Assembly (NCBI RefSeq): GCF_011074885.1
Contig: NC_054690.1
Coordinates: forward strand, 2,299,001-2,363,000
Direction of reading: 5' to 3'
DNA: 64,000 nt
Source: Brettanomyces bruxellensis
Lineage: Eukaryota; Ascomycota; Pichiomycetes; Pichiales; Pichiaceae
Shown here: positions 11,774-22,124 of the stretch, in pieces
Layout of the letters: each line of letters starts with the position of its first letter
Numbering within the stretch: position 1 is the stretch's first letter
Translations under genes and position numbers: made by a program
The notes under the pieces: model-generated
What the model saw: the letters and a program-made list of their open reading frames with translations, nothing else
Told to the model about the DNA's origin: nothing
Database searches by the model: none

Positions 11774-13474
11774 ATGACTTCACATTTGAAAAGAAATTGG
11801 AGCTCAACATTGAATGAAAAAGAGCAACAGCGTAACGATTTCTGGTATGAGCAGAAAAAGAGACTAAGAGGATTTAAGAAATCATTTTCCGGACCGTTAT
11901 CCAATCGTAATGTTGGCCTTGAAACACCTCCAACAACTCCGGAAAAAAAGGGAAAGACGACCAGCCGTGATTTATATTCACATGATAAAGTCGTCAGAAG
12001 ACTCCGATTCACAGAAGAATCATATTCTCCTTACAATGAGGCGAAAAAAGCGTTTCTTCGTGGTTCCGCAGCTGATTTGTCGAACCAGCATTATCTTCCT
12101 GGAAGACAACGTGAGGCTAAGGCTTTAGAGAAATTTATAATTGATGCACTACACAAAATTCAATCGACATCAATGTACATATCTGGCCCTCCAGGCACTG
12201 GAAAAACTGCACAAGTGAATGCGATTTTACAATCATTAACTGAAGCAGATATTCAAAATAAAGACCCAGCTTCTAGAATCTACAATATGGATTTCGCATA
12301 CAATGAATGCTCTGAAAAGCGGACTGTCCGTCTAATTAAAATCAATTGTATGACTCTAAGGACACCAGAAGATATATTCAAGAAAATGGATGACACAAGT
12401 GATATCCACCACGCAAATGGTTCTATACAGCAAAAAGAATACGTGAAAAGAAGCCTTGGAAAGTCTAGTAAATACGACATGACAATTCTCATTCTAGATG
12501 AAATGGATAGTGTCATTAATAAATACCAACAGACTTTATTTGAACTATTTTCCTGGGCCTCTCAGTTGCATGCTTCATCTGAAAGCGTTGAAAAGCCACG
12601 TCTCGTTCTTATTGGAATTGCAAATGCGTTGGATCTCACAGATAGATTTTTACCTAGACTTAGAAGCAACAGAATAAATCCAAAATTAGTACAGTTTCTT
12701 CCCTATACTGCTTCACAGATAAGAGAGATTATTACAACTAAGCTATATAATCTTGACTCAAGCATCATTACCCAAGGAGACAACAGAGCTGGACTTCCTC
12801 CTATTATTCATCCATCTGCGATACTTTTCTGTGCCAAAAAGGCAGCTGTCAGTACAGGTGACTTAAGAAAAGCCTTTGATATTATTCATAGAAGTATTGA
12901 AGTCACAGAGGAAATGACAATGAAAAGATTATCTGAGGACAAATTCAAGTCATTAACCATTAAAACGGCACCAAAAGTGATGATAGCACAAGTTGCCAAA
13001 GTGTGCACTTCTGCATTCAACACAGACTATCAACAGAAGTTGAGCGCACTAAACTTTCAGTCAAAAACTTTGCTATGCTGTCTATTCAAGTTTGAAGAAA
13101 AGAGAAAAGGTGATGGTACTGAACCTGTCGCGAAGAAGTCTAGCAAAGCTGATCTTTCTATCAACACATTTTTTGAATTTTACAACAAGTTTCTCAAATC
13201 AGTGGATAGAATGATCAGCACCCTCCGAAGGGGTGAGTTTTTGGAAATTCTTAGTACTCTCGAGTCAAATTCACTCGTTAACTTGTCTCTATTGAGTGAT
13301 AATTCGGCAAAGTTTGTATCTGGCAATCCAATTAGTCGTGGAGCAAGCAGTCCCTATAAGCATATGATTACATTTGGAAATTACAAGATTTCAAGCAATA
13401 TTCCACGGGAGGAATTCATGAAATCAATCCGGAGTATTGAATTGTTGATGAAGTTAATGGAATGTCATCAATGA
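11774..13474 (+). CDS. CDC6: Pre-replicative complex ATPase Cdc6
   Basis: Cdc6 is an AAA+ ATPase that works with ORC and Cdt1 to load MCM helicase on origins in G1. The 566-residue product has Walker A GPPGTGKT at 138-145, Walker B LDEMD at 241-245, a sensor-1 Asn in GIANALD near 284, and a C-terminal winged-helix region. The N-terminal 100 residues look regulatory: Thr-Pro sites near 51-56 (TPPTTPEKK), a Ser-Pro near residue 85, and RRLRF near 75-79, which fits the cyclin-binding RxL motif. Together these suggest CDK control as known for Cdc6. The alternative, Orc1, is excluded because the BAH domain is absent and the protein is much shorter. An MCB element upstream suggests G1/S expression. 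Confidence 0.93.
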   Translation: MTSHLKRNWSSTLNEKEQQRNDFWYEQKKRLRGFKKSFSGPLSNRNVGLETPPTTPEKKGKTTSRDLYSHDKVVRRLRFTEESYSPYNEAKKAFLRGSAADLSNQHYLPGRQREAKALEKFIIDALHKIQSTSMYISGPPGTGKTAQVNAILQSLTEADIQNKDPASRIYNMDFAYNECSEKRTVRLIKINCMTLRTPEDIFKKMDDTSDIHHANGSIQQKEYVKRSLGKSSKYDMTILILDEMDSVINKYQQTLFELFSWASQLHASSESVEKPRLVLIGIANALDLTDRFLPRLRSNRINPKLVQFLPYTASQIREIITTKLYNLDSSIITQGDNRAGLPPIIHPSAILFCAKKAAVSTGDLRKAFDIIHRSIEVTEEMTMKRLSEDKFKSLTIKTAPKVMIAQVAKVCTSAFNTDYQQKLSALNFQSKTLLCCLFKFEEKRKGDGTEPVAKKSSKADLSINTFFEFYNKFLKSVDRMISTLRRGEFLEILSTLESNSLVNLSLLSDNSAKFVSGNPISRGASSPYKHMITFGNYKISSNIPREEFMKSIRSIELLMKLMECHQ

Positions 13475-13975
13475 GGTGATAATTGTAAAATTAATCTTTT
13501 CTAGCAGAAAATTTGTATATTAAATGATAAGCATCTATATTTAAAAAGTGTATTTATACTGTATTACATGTATTACATCTTTGTTTCTCGCTTTTCTGCT
13601 GATATAAGTGTTGATAATAGTAAGGTAATCAAATTTGAATTCTCGATTACGTTAGCAAGGGAGAGAAAGAGAGTAGGGGCGTTTCTCTGAAGGGACAATT
13701 TTTTTCTCGCGTGGTGGTGTACTGAAGTCTAATCTTGAAAAAAACGGTTGAAAAAAGTCAAGAGCCGAGCGAGCAAGAGCAACTTTTTTTTCCAATATCA
13801 TTTTTTTTCCGAGAGAGCATATGAAGACAGGGAGAAAGAAGTAGTGGAGTAGCATTTAACGTTAGCCCACAGTGAACCTTTGAATTAATTGAGGCAATAT
13901 TTTCTGATAGAAAGTAGGATCAAACTGAAGCGATAATACGCACAAATATTACTTGAATAGACGTATAAGTTCAAA
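13475..13975. other. Intergenic region CDC6/TOM22
   Basis: About 500 bases lie between two plus-strand genes and would hold the CDC6 terminator and the TOM22 promoter. A purine-rich stretch (13660-13680) and a TCTCGCGTGG sequence near 13706-13715 stand out, but I cannot assign a factor. No gene is seen. Confidence 0.45.
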
Positions 13976-14623
13976 ATGGTCTCACTCACTGAAGTTAAAG
14001 AAAACAAACCTACTCATGAGGAAGTTGATGCTGTTTTAACAGATGCTATTTACAATGCCGAAAATGCAGCAAAGTCGGCAGAAGACAATTTAAAGGAGGC
14101 AGAGAAGTCTGCTGGTGAGAATTCTACAGCACCAGAAGAGCAAGCCGAAGAAGTGACCAATGAGGATACAGATAATCTTGCAAAGGCTGCACAAGAGGCA
14201 GCCGAAGCTATTTTAAAAGCAGAAATCGAAGCCAATGATGCCGATGCTGCTGCATTAACCAAGGCAGATGAATCTGATTCTGAGTCTGATTCTGATGATG
14301 ACGATTTCGACGACGATTTCGATCCAGATGAGACTCTTGCCGAAAGAATTAGTGCCTTGAAAGATATTTTCCCACCACAACTTAGATCATCCGTCGTGTC
14401 AGGAGCTAATGCTTTACAGTCTGGCTGTAAGGGCTTAGCCCATAAGTTTGGTGTTTCTTTGTGGTACTTAACTACAACTGCTCTTCTTCTTGGTGCACCA
14501 CTTGCTCTCAGTATTTTGCATGAAACACAATTATCTGAGCTTGAGAAGGAAATGAACATGCAGCAATCCTCGTCTGATATCCTTACACCAGGGGCTTCTG
14601 ACAAGCAGGATGAGAAGAAGTAG
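13976..14623 (+). CDS. TOM22: Mitochondrial import receptor subunit Tom22
   Basis: This is the central receptor of the outer-membrane TOM complex, which passes presequence proteins from Tom20/Tom70 to the Tom40 pore. The 215-residue product begins MVSLTEVKEN, like yeast Tom22 (MVELTEI). It has a strongly acidic cytosolic segment (Asp/Glu/Ser run at 99-118), the conserved block DETLAERISALKDIFPP at 118-134, one transmembrane helix at about 162-181 (LWYLTTTALLLGAPLALSIL), and a short intermembrane-space tail with LSELEKEM. It is about 60 residues longer than S. cerevisiae Tom22. The extra length is an Ala/Glu-rich stretch at about 20-95, probably helical. It converges with CPT1. Confidence 0.92.
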   Translation: MVSLTEVKENKPTHEEVDAVLTDAIYNAENAAKSAEDNLKEAEKSAGENSTAPEEQAEEVTNEDTDNLAKAAQEAAEAILKAEIEANDADAAALTKADESDSESDSDDDDFDDDFDPDETLAERISALKDIFPPQLRSSVVSGANALQSGCKGLAHKFGVSLWYLTTTALLLGAPLALSILHETQLSELEKEMNMQQSSSDILTPGASDKQDEKK

Positions 14624-14913
14624 AGTGCAAGCAGAATCGGGTAGTTTCTGTGATACATATTTTTGTTTCACTTGGCATTACTTGCGCTATCCATTCATCA
14701 TTATCTATGCTGGTACATATGTACCTCCCGTTGTAAATAGTTAGTTAGTCTTTGCTCATTTTTATACTTTGTATTTTCTGTTCTAACAAAGTTTCGTAAT
14801 GAAGTATGATTATAGATTGTTTAAATTACTGATTAAACTAGATTATGTAACATCAATTATCATCGCTGAAGTTATATTTAATGCGGGGTGACTAGACAGA
14901 ATTTCGAGATCAG

Positions 14914-14946
<33 letters not shown>

Positions 14947-15001
14947 CAAAATCAAAATCAAAAACGAAAAAACAAGAATTCTTCTTCTCTAACCTCCCTC
15001 A
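14624..15001. other. Convergent gap TOM22/CPT1 with long A tract
   Basis: This 378-base gap separates the 3' ends of TOM22 and CPT1. Its main feature is an uninterrupted run of 31 A at 14914-14944, followed by an A-rich tail to about 14975. On the CPT1 strand this is a T31 run about 58 bases past the stop codon. It could serve transcript termination, nucleosome exclusion, or nothing. Confidence 0.6.
14914..14944. repeat. A31 homopolymer tract
   Basis: Thirty-one consecutive A, the longest homopolymer I noticed in the window. Its true length is uncertain because such runs are prone to sequencing and replication error. Confidence 0.85.
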
Positions 15002-16377
15002 TTACTCGGCTTTCATACTGACTTTTGGATGCTTGATTGATAGGGCCCAGATATCCAAGTAGTCAGTAATATCATAGATGATCTCAAACACAAAGGTACC
15101 ATATAGAGCCAAAGTAAGTCCAAGTCCAACATAAACAACTAAGCACACGATACTGTCATAGTCGAAGTGATAGATCTTGGTAAGGATGTCGATTGAAACA
15201 ATCTCAGATACAAGAATATATGCCGGAAAGTTCTTGTAAGGAAAGCTTTGCTTAGTGAGATGAGCTAAGATAATACGACCAACCATGAATGCCAAAGTAG
15301 CTCCAATCGTAAAAACTAGCTGGGTAGTATAGACATTCAAAATTTGTTTATGGAGCAAAACCAAAATCAAAGCACTGGCATAATACAGGAAGAAGGGCAC
15401 CAAACCACGGTCAGCATCACGTTTAAGATTTGGGTCAGTAACTTTTGTAAGCACGTTCCTTCTAGCAGAATATATGTTGAAGCCTAGAATTATGGCACCT
15501 GCAACGATGCATGAGTCAAGAAATGTTATCGTATAAGTATTTGGAACGACATTAAGTGGTGAAAGATCCACAGTGAATAATTCAAATCCCCATAAATCAG
15601 CTTGACCTCTATAAGCAGTCAAGCAACACATCAATATAATGATAATGATACCTTCGACAGGACCACTGAATTGACTCAAGAAAAGCGTATGCGTGAAATA
15701 TGTCTCCCAGGTTGAAAGATAGAAGTTTGTAAGAACAGCAAACTGAGAAACGAACAAAAGCCAACCCTTGCCAAGTCCAGCAACACTTGCAAACATTAGA
15801 AGAGAGAGAGTTGCATTAATTGCATCACAGCAATGGTCAAACAACTCGCCCAATGGGCCAGATTGGCCGGTTTTTCTAGCATGAATGCCATCACAAGCAT
15901 CGAAAGTTTGATACATGAAAATGCAGAATCCATAAAACAAATACACCCAGGATGGTGATTGTTTGTTGAAATCCGGATCATAGTAAAAGACTAAACCCGA
16001 GCCCGCAATGTTAAATGCCAAACCAAGGAGTGTGACCATATTTGGTGCCATCCAAAGTGGATATATGTTCTCAAAACGAGTCCAAAACTTCTTTAGCACA
16101 TACTTTGTAAGCAAAGAATGGTCTTCCGAATGATATCTGTGAAAAATAGCACAGTTAGTATGGCATGAAGTAACGACATTTTCTGGATTGAAAAACCTAA
16201 CGAATTAACAAAAGGTGAACTAGATTTTGATATGTATCATTGATGATATAAATTTGATGATGTGTTCTTCTAACTTCAAGGATTTTTGCTTTATACATTT
16301 GACTCACTCAACGATAACTATACGTACTGGTATTCCTTAAGCTTGGGAAGGTATTTTGCTGGAATATAGTAACTCAT
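15002..16377 (-). CDS. CPT1: Choline/ethanolamine phosphotransferase (spliced)
   Basis: This enzyme transfers phosphocholine or phosphoethanolamine from the CDP-alcohol to diacylglycerol in the last Kennedy-pathway step, in ER membrane. Exon 1 is 16377-16328 and exon 2 is 16136-15002, giving 394 residues, the same size as S. cerevisiae Cpt1. The unspliced frame starts only at a TTG and lacks 24 N-terminal residues. Splicing joins MSYYIPAKYLPKLKEYQ to YHSEDHSLLTKY, which aligns with the yeast start (KSYKYQSEDRS). The CDP-alcohol phosphotransferase motif, DG(x)2AR(x)8G(x)3D(x)3D, is complete at about 96-121. Many hydrophobic helices follow. Yeasts without the genome duplication usually have one gene for Cpt1/Ept1, so choline versus ethanolamine preference cannot be told from sequence. 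TOM22 lies beside it as in S. cerevisiae. Confidence 0.93.
16137..16327 (-). other. CPT1 spliceosomal intron
   Basis: This 191-base intron reads GTACGT at the donor (16327-16322), a perfect TACTAAC branch sequence at 16160-16154, and TTTTTCACAG at the acceptor. Removal joins CA to A, creating a Gln codon and restoring the family N-terminus. S. cerevisiae CPT1 and EPT1 also carry an intron near the 5' end. The donor differs from the common GTATGT, but the protein fit makes the junction nearly certain. Confidence 0.92.
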
Positions 16378-17783
16378 TTTGACAATTGATATTGACAAAA
16401 GTGACCTGAGCACACAGTATCCGGATGGAGACGATATGTAACAAATGATTGATATAGATCGAGCTAGCGGTTAAATAATTTGCATACGTAAAATTTAAAT
16501 TTCGGACCCTTGTTGGCTTTCTCTTCCTTGCCCCAAAATATTAGACTTTTTTTTCTCCTTTTCCCCTTTTTCCCCATTTTCCATAGTACTTTTTATGCTG
16601 CCAACTTATGTTGTACGCGTATATTTTATTTTTCATGCATCTATCTCTGTTGGCAACAATTTCACCGGGTTGCTAATTTTGTAGAAAGCTCGGTCGGCAG
16701 CATGTGCAATTTTAGTGCATTTTACTTTCTTTCTCCTTCCTTTTTCCCCTTCTAATTGTTCAAGTTGTAGTATTTTACTTTTTACTCCAAGTAACTTTAC
16801 ATTTTATTCCCTTCCAAAAAATATAGTGACTATGGTATCATGTGTAGGAACGCAAAAAGATATAATAAAGACTTATTGGGGCAGATAGTGGTGATTGATT
16901 GATTGTCTTCAAAGATAAAGGTTAAGTGTTTGTCAATGTAAGTTGGGTGCAAAATGGTGCCGCAAAATGTGTATTTTTATTTTGTCAAAATTGGAAATGA
17001 TCAAATCAATCAACTTATTTCGCTTGATGTCAGGACACGTGTAAGTATGCAAACGATGTCGTAATCCCAAAAGCATAATCTGATTACCCTTTATGGATAG
17101 ATAAAAGAATCTCTGATTTGGTAGTGCACTAATTAACTTAACCGTTGAGATGCGGTAATTTCCCAGCGTGTACGGCAGTTGGAAAATGGAGGTTATTGGT
17201 TGGGCTGTAACTCTTCACAATTATGTTCTTCAAATGTCACTTTAATATTTGTTTGTACATATGACTCACACATTCGGGATAATTCTACGAAAAAGCCTCC
17301 TTTGTCGTATATTCACTCTTCAATAAGCTGAAACTGAAACTAGACTCATTTTCTTGGAAAATATGTATTAAAATTCTTTATGCTGACATTCTTGGTGTAA
17401 ATAGTCCTTTAACGAAAAAGCAAAATATTTATAACTTGTTTAGAAAAATTACCACCCGACAGGACTTGAAATGATCACAAGCAAGATTTATGGATAATTT
17501 ACCGAAAAAAAAAGTCCTTGGTTTAATTGGCTCTAGCTTCGATATCAAATTTTAATTTGGCTTCTGCTTTTTGTCACATGATACTTTGCACCCTTCAAAT
17601 TTATCATCAGAAACATTATTATCTTAACTTCGAATAAAGAGGAAAACGGTGTATGCAACCTTAAAAGAATTACTTGGAGGTATTAAATGCTTTTATTGGT
17701 TTGTCTAAGTGTACTTTACTTTTGCCTAAAAATGGATATAATTATTGTCAGCGATAGACTCTATATACAAAATGCTTGCTGCC
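16378..17783. other. Intergenic region CRC1/CPT1
   Basis: This 1.4 kb lies upstream of CPT1 and downstream of CRC1, both on the minus strand. The CPT1-proximal part has pyrimidine-rich runs (16540-16580, 16720-16755). An ACACGTGT E-box lies at 17035-17042 and a GTCACATGA, a Cbf1-like sequence, near 17574-17582. Short open frames here are not credible genes. The length is generous for one promoter, so an untranslated RNA cannot be excluded, but nothing specific supports it. Confidence 0.45.
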
Positions 17784-18632
17784 TTAAAGCACTGAGTCCA
17801 GAAATTTTCTTGCAAATTCTACACCGAGGAACGTTGCGGCGTTTGCAGGAAAACTTCTGGCCAAGGCAGGGCCGATTCCAGGGAAAAACCCCGCAATTCC
17901 TCTTTTCAGATAAATATTCTTAGCAGTCCGTGCCATACTCATTTTTAGGGTTGACGATTGTTGCATTGACTTTATAGTATCCACAGGAAAAACAGCAGAC
18001 CACATTGCAACCCCTGCGCAGCCACCAGCTAAACTTATCGCTCCAATTGACATCTCACCCTTCTTGGAAAGCTTTTCTTTCAAGTATTCGTACGTCGCAA
18101 AATAAATAGCCGAACCGGGACCATCTCTTGTCAAAGTGGCTGCCGAACCTTTAAAAATGGATCGTATTCCGCCCTCTCTATATATTTGCCTGACAGTAGA
18201 AAGAAACGAGATATCTGATTTTGTGACCTGCATCACAACCTTCACTCTTTCGAATGGCGCCGCAATTAACGTCGTTGGAATTGCACTAAAAAATCCAGCC
18301 GCACTAATTTCTTGGATACTCAGAGGTTGTTCTGGGGATTTTTTCCTTAATGCCTGCACTAATCTTTTTCCAACATCATATCCCCAGAATGACACAGCAA
18401 ACATTGGAGTGACTCCCAACAAAGGTGACGTCACACCTTTATAAAACCCCAACGGACCATGACTTTTTAAGGTTCCCATTATTGCTTCCCTAGAAGTCTT
18501 GTACTGATGAGTTTGAAGAAGGACCTTTGTGAGATCGAACGGATGCCCTATCATAACTGCACAAACACCTCCAAAACCTCCAGCCACAAACGATTTGACA
18601 TTGTCAACAAGAGCACTATCAACCTCTTCCAT
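17784..18632 (-). CDS. CRC1: Mitochondrial carnitine/acylcarnitine carrier
   Basis: An inner-membrane carrier of the SLC25 family that exchanges acetyl-carnitine and carnitine, linking peroxisomal and cytosolic acetyl units to mitochondrial respiration. The 282-residue product has three tandem repeats, each with the P-x-[DE]-x-x-[KR] signature: HPFDLTK near 32, APFERVK near 127 and FPVDTIK near 217. Blocks such as SFVAGGFGGVCAV, LLGVTPMFAVSFWGYDVGK and RSFPANAATFLGVE match yeast Crc1 closely, which sets it apart from ornithine or succinate-fumarate carriers. The open frame reaches a TTG at 18638; the ATG at 18632 is taken. It lacks the longer hydrophilic N-terminus of S. cerevisiae Crc1. Confidence 0.92.
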   Translation of the reverse strand: MEEVDSALVDNVKSFVAGGFGGVCAVMIGHPFDLTKVLLQTHQYKTSREAIMGTLKSHGPLGFYKGVTSPLLGVTPMFAVSFWGYDVGKRLVQALRKKSPEQPLSIQEISAAGFFSAIPTTLIAAPFERVKVVMQVTKSDISFLSTVRQIYREGGIRSIFKGSAATLTRDGPGSAIYFATYEYLKEKLSKKGEMSIGAISLAGGCAGVAMWSAVFPVDTIKSMQQSSTLKMSMARTAKNIYLKRGIAGFFPGIGPALARSFPANAATFLGVEFARKFLDSVL

Positions 18633-19568
18633 TGTCAAAACTCAGTTAAAATATTAAATTTCTCAAAAATGTTAATTAACAGTTCGTAAAAAGCACAATT
18701 TGATACTTTTAAATTCTGGAATGATGGTTAAAAGGCAAAGCAGAGAAAGAGTCCCTTGAGCACTATGAGCTGAAAAAAAGAAGCACAATAAGATTGCACT
18801 AAACGGGAAGTAGAATTAAAAAGAAGCCGATCGAAAAAATTAAGGCCAAGTGATCTTGTTTTCAAAGATCAGGATACACTTCTTTCAAGTTTATTATTTT
18901 TCCGGATTCAAGTCTAACAGTTAAGCAACAAAATAATTGATTAGATATACAAAATTGGAGATAGCAGTAGCCTTTATATACATACATGAATATTTACTTT
19001 CTGTATTTAAGAAAATTTAGGGTGTTCCTTCCTTCCCCAGATATTCCCGATTTGGACACTATTTTTTTTTTTTTTTTTTTGGTAGTCTAGCAGTGAGGAT
19101 GTTTGATGAAATGCGGGGCAAGATTAGAGCTTGCAGCACCAAACGGCAATCTCTGATATGAAGCTCAAGGCCAGCAGGTCCTCGCAGGATTTTTTTTCAT
19201 ACATCCGTCCTATACTTTTTTATTTTCATTTAATTCATTGCTTTACATTTGATATTTGCTTGCCAGTGTTCGGTGGAATTTTGTGAAAAAATAAAGTAAG
19301 AGTGATATCATTAGGGTGAGCGGAATTTTGTCCTCCAAACTTTAAATTAAAAAAGAGTTCAAAAAGAATGACCATTGCTATAGATAGTTTAATATAAAGC
19401 ACCCGTGAATAGCCTATAATTATGCATTTGACACCTTTAAAGGTTACTGCACCAGAAAAGAAAACTAATATTTGCTAACATCACAACTATTACGTGTTTA
19501 CTCTGCTTTCTAGTACATCCTACTATTCCATATCAAGATAGTACCCAGCCTTTTCATTCATGATCACC
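18633..19568. other. Intergenic region SPC98/CRC1
   Basis: A 936-base region upstream of CRC1 and downstream of SPC98. Most is AT-rich, but 19081-19190 is distinctly richer in G and C and is bounded by a run of about 18 T on its left and 8 T on its right. That block is discussed as a possible noncoding RNA. No protein gene is evident. Confidence 0.45.
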
Positions 19569-22124
19569 TCAATTACTGAGCATCAATCCTAAGTAACGAA
19601 GGCCACTGTCATGATCTGCACAAAGATCTTTAGTGAATCCATCCAGACTATCTTCAAACCTGTTGATGATGTCCGATGTTAAGCTTTGAGTTAGGTGATC
19701 AAGCTTATCGTCTATCCTGTTAAGATAATCGTTATACCTATCCATATTTGTATCTCCTTTTCGACTAACACTTGCAATTGACAACATCTCAACTAGTAAA
19801 GAATTGAACTCGCCATTGATTCCAACAAATTTGCTCATAATTTCCAGAAACATATTTATCTGATCCACGTAGAATTGACCGGTCTTTTTCCCTATACTTC
19901 GTTTGCTGTTGTTGTTTAATATCTTGCATCTGCTGATCTTCTCCAAGTATGAACTGTGTAATTCCACTAAATCATCCAAGTTGTATTCCTCTCCCTCCTC
20001 CTCGTTATCTGCAACTCTCGTATTAAATATGTCACACATTGGTTGCATTTTCATTGTCTTAAGAAGTATGAGTTTCGATTTCGTGATATTACCCTGACCC
20101 AACTGGGACATAAAGGTATTTGATTTTCCATACTTTAAACTGCTAATAAACTTCAAAAAGTTCCTGTCGATTATTTCGTTGTCCAGGTAAGCTACCAGAA
20201 CATTCATAAATTTGATGAATTCGTTTCTGAGAACATTTAATCTCTTGAATGTTTTCAAAATCCATAGTCTTCTGGCCTCTACCGGTCCAATGTCGTTATC
20301 CTCGTTAGTGTCCATCCTTTTTCTTCTATCATTTCGACTCCTCTTTGCGAGCTGTCTGATAGATCGCCTCTCTAAACTATTTGATTCCGTCCAGCCTCTA
20401 TTAAGCAAATAGCTAAGGCGTCTCAGCTTCAACATAAAATTAAACATCCGAAGATACTCCTTATGCTGGGACTCAAAAAGCTTGTTCAATGGAAATTTTA
20501 AATCGTAGTCTAACGTAAATATCTCCCAGCCAACTGTACCGTATCCTTTCAGATCTAAAACACGCGCATCCAATCTATTTATGACATCCGGTGGATATTT
20601 GTCTCGTACACTAGTATTTTCGATTGAATCCTGTAGAATACCCAAAAGCACATGTGATGATAATGCGTTTGACGATTGATTTAGGATCGTGAGTCCTTTT
20701 TCAAGAATTGAATCAATAAAGTCTCCCTGGTACATAAGTAAGAAGTTGTGCAATCTAATCATTTCCGGAATCAAATTATATTTCCTACCAAGCACATCTT
20801 GAAAGCAGTACTTTGTAACTTCTCTGTATGCAACATCTAACTTCCAATTTGATGCATACAAATCCGATTCGGTCAGCATGTGACGCTCCCTAAATTTCTC
20901 ACACCACTTTAGTTCATGACAATCTCGCCTCAAAAATGATATTGTTTTTCCGATTTGGTAGATCATAAAAGACTGTTTCTTTGTAAATATTGCTGGTACA
21001 TTTGCACGAAGATAAGCAACCCTGTCTATTGTGTTTTCGTCGTTGTTTCCACTCAATTGTATAAAAAAGTTCTCCTTCTTTGTATCAATTGCTTCCAACT
21101 TCCCCAATAAAGACCATTCACGACATGCTGAGACAAATGGCTTCAAGCATGTTTCAAAGAAATATTTTGAAACCTCTGCCAGCATTGAATTACCTTGGGT
21201 GCAAGTTCGATATAGCAGCGAGATAAATTCATTGGGTAATAATTTCTTAGACGATAACTCTAAATAGTTCAAAAATCTGAGCTTCATAATCCAATCGGAG
21301 AGTAGTAAATGTAGTCTTCTCAAAGTAAGATTGTTGTTTGAATCATCTATAAAAAACGGACTTACCGTATCGTTAATATACCCCGAATACTTTAAAAGCT
21401 CATCCTGAAGAGCACTTAGAAATGCAATTCTTGTTTCCGTCATATCTGATATTTTTGATCCTTGTGGTAAACGTTCTTCTTGAGAACAAGTCCTTGTTAA
21501 CCTTCTAAATATGAGGCAGGGCTCGAGTATTTGATACACTAATCCGGCCATTCCAAAATTAAGTGTTGTTGGAACTTTCACTTTGTCACCCTCAAATGGA
21601 AATAAATCAGATGGTGATCCCGTCAACGCATACTCAAGACTATGTACGAGAACTGATTCATCAACATTCCCTATTTCTTTATCATAGGGTTTTAATCGAT
21701 CTGCAAGGCTATTCTTAGAATTAACCGTCGAAGGAAATGTTGTGGTCATTGATGTGTTCGTTCCATTTAATGATGTACTTTTAGTGATTGCCTCATCAGA
21801 AATTTCAGGTGATATAGCTGTAGCAGCGGCAACACGTGAATCTAACGTAATGAGATAGCTTGCAAGATTATCCTTATTTTTGATAGCCATCAAGTCCATT
21901 ACAGTTTGAAGAAGTGAACTTAATCTTGCACCTGGTATCTCAAACTCATACTTTTTCTTCAAGTACTTCATTTTCTGTTCCCCGTCTTGCTCACCTTCAT
22001 TATTTATTACTACCTGATGGATGTCCTGCGATAGAGTACGAAGAATTCTACCATCAGTAGAAGGTAATGACCTTCGCACCAGTCTTTGAATATAATTTCT
22101 AATCACAAAGTCCACCTGGTCCAT
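19569..22124 (-). CDS. SPC98: Gamma-tubulin complex subunit Spc98 (GCP3)
   Basis: Spc98 forms, with Spc97 and gamma-tubulin, the small complex that nucleates microtubules at the spindle pole body. The 851-residue product is near the S. cerevisiae length (846). It has the GCP fold: GRIP1 over roughly 170-480 and GRIP2 over 490-840. The segment GWEIFTLDYDLKFPLNKLF followed by EYLRMFNFMLKLRRL matches GCP3 (GWDVFSLDY, then YLRVFNFLW) rather than GCP2, and the ending SGLRYLGLMLS resembles GCP3's LRFLSFRLD. The first in-frame ATG after a stop is at 22124; a TTG lies six codons upstream. It sits 293 bases from FAR11 on the same strand, as their orthologues adjoin in S. cerevisiae. Confidence 0.88.
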   Translation of the reverse strand: MDQVDFVIRNYIQRLVRRSLPSTDGRILRTLSQDIHQVVINNEGEQDGEQKMKYLKKKYEFEIPGARLSSLLQTVMDLMAIKNKDNLASYLITLDSRVAAATAISPEISDEAITKSTSLNGTNTSMTTTFPSTVNSKNSLADRLKPYDKEIGNVDESVLVHSLEYALTGSPSDLFPFEGDKVKVPTTLNFGMAGLVYQILEPCLIFRRLTRTCSQEERLPQGSKISDMTETRIAFLSALQDELLKYSGYINDTVSPFFIDDSNNNLTLRRLHLLLSDWIMKLRFLNYLELSSKKLLPNEFISLLYRTCTQGNSMLAEVSKYFFETCLKPFVSACREWSLLGKLEAIDTKKENFFIQLSGNNDENTIDRVAYLRANVPAIFTKKQSFMIYQIGKTISFLRRDCHELKWCEKFRERHMLTESDLYASNWKLDVAYREVTKYCFQDVLGRKYNLIPEMIRLHNFLLMYQGDFIDSILEKGLTILNQSSNALSSHVLLGILQDSIENTSVRDKYPPDVINRLDARVLDLKGYGTVGWEIFTLDYDLKFPLNKLFESQHKEYLRMFNFMLKLRRLSYLLNRGWTESNSLERRSIRQLAKRSRNDRRKRMDTNEDNDIGPVEARRLWILKTFKRLNVLRNEFIKFMNVLVAYLDNEIIDRNFLKFISSLKYGKSNTFMSQLGQGNITKSKLILLKTMKMQPMCDIFNTRVADNEEEGEEYNLDDLVELHSSYLEKISRCKILNNNSKRSIGKKTGQFYVDQINMFLEIMSKFVGINGEFNSLLVEMLSIASVSRKGDTNMDRYNDYLNRIDDKLDHLTQSLTSDIINRFEDSLDGFTKDLCADHDSGLRYLGLMLSN

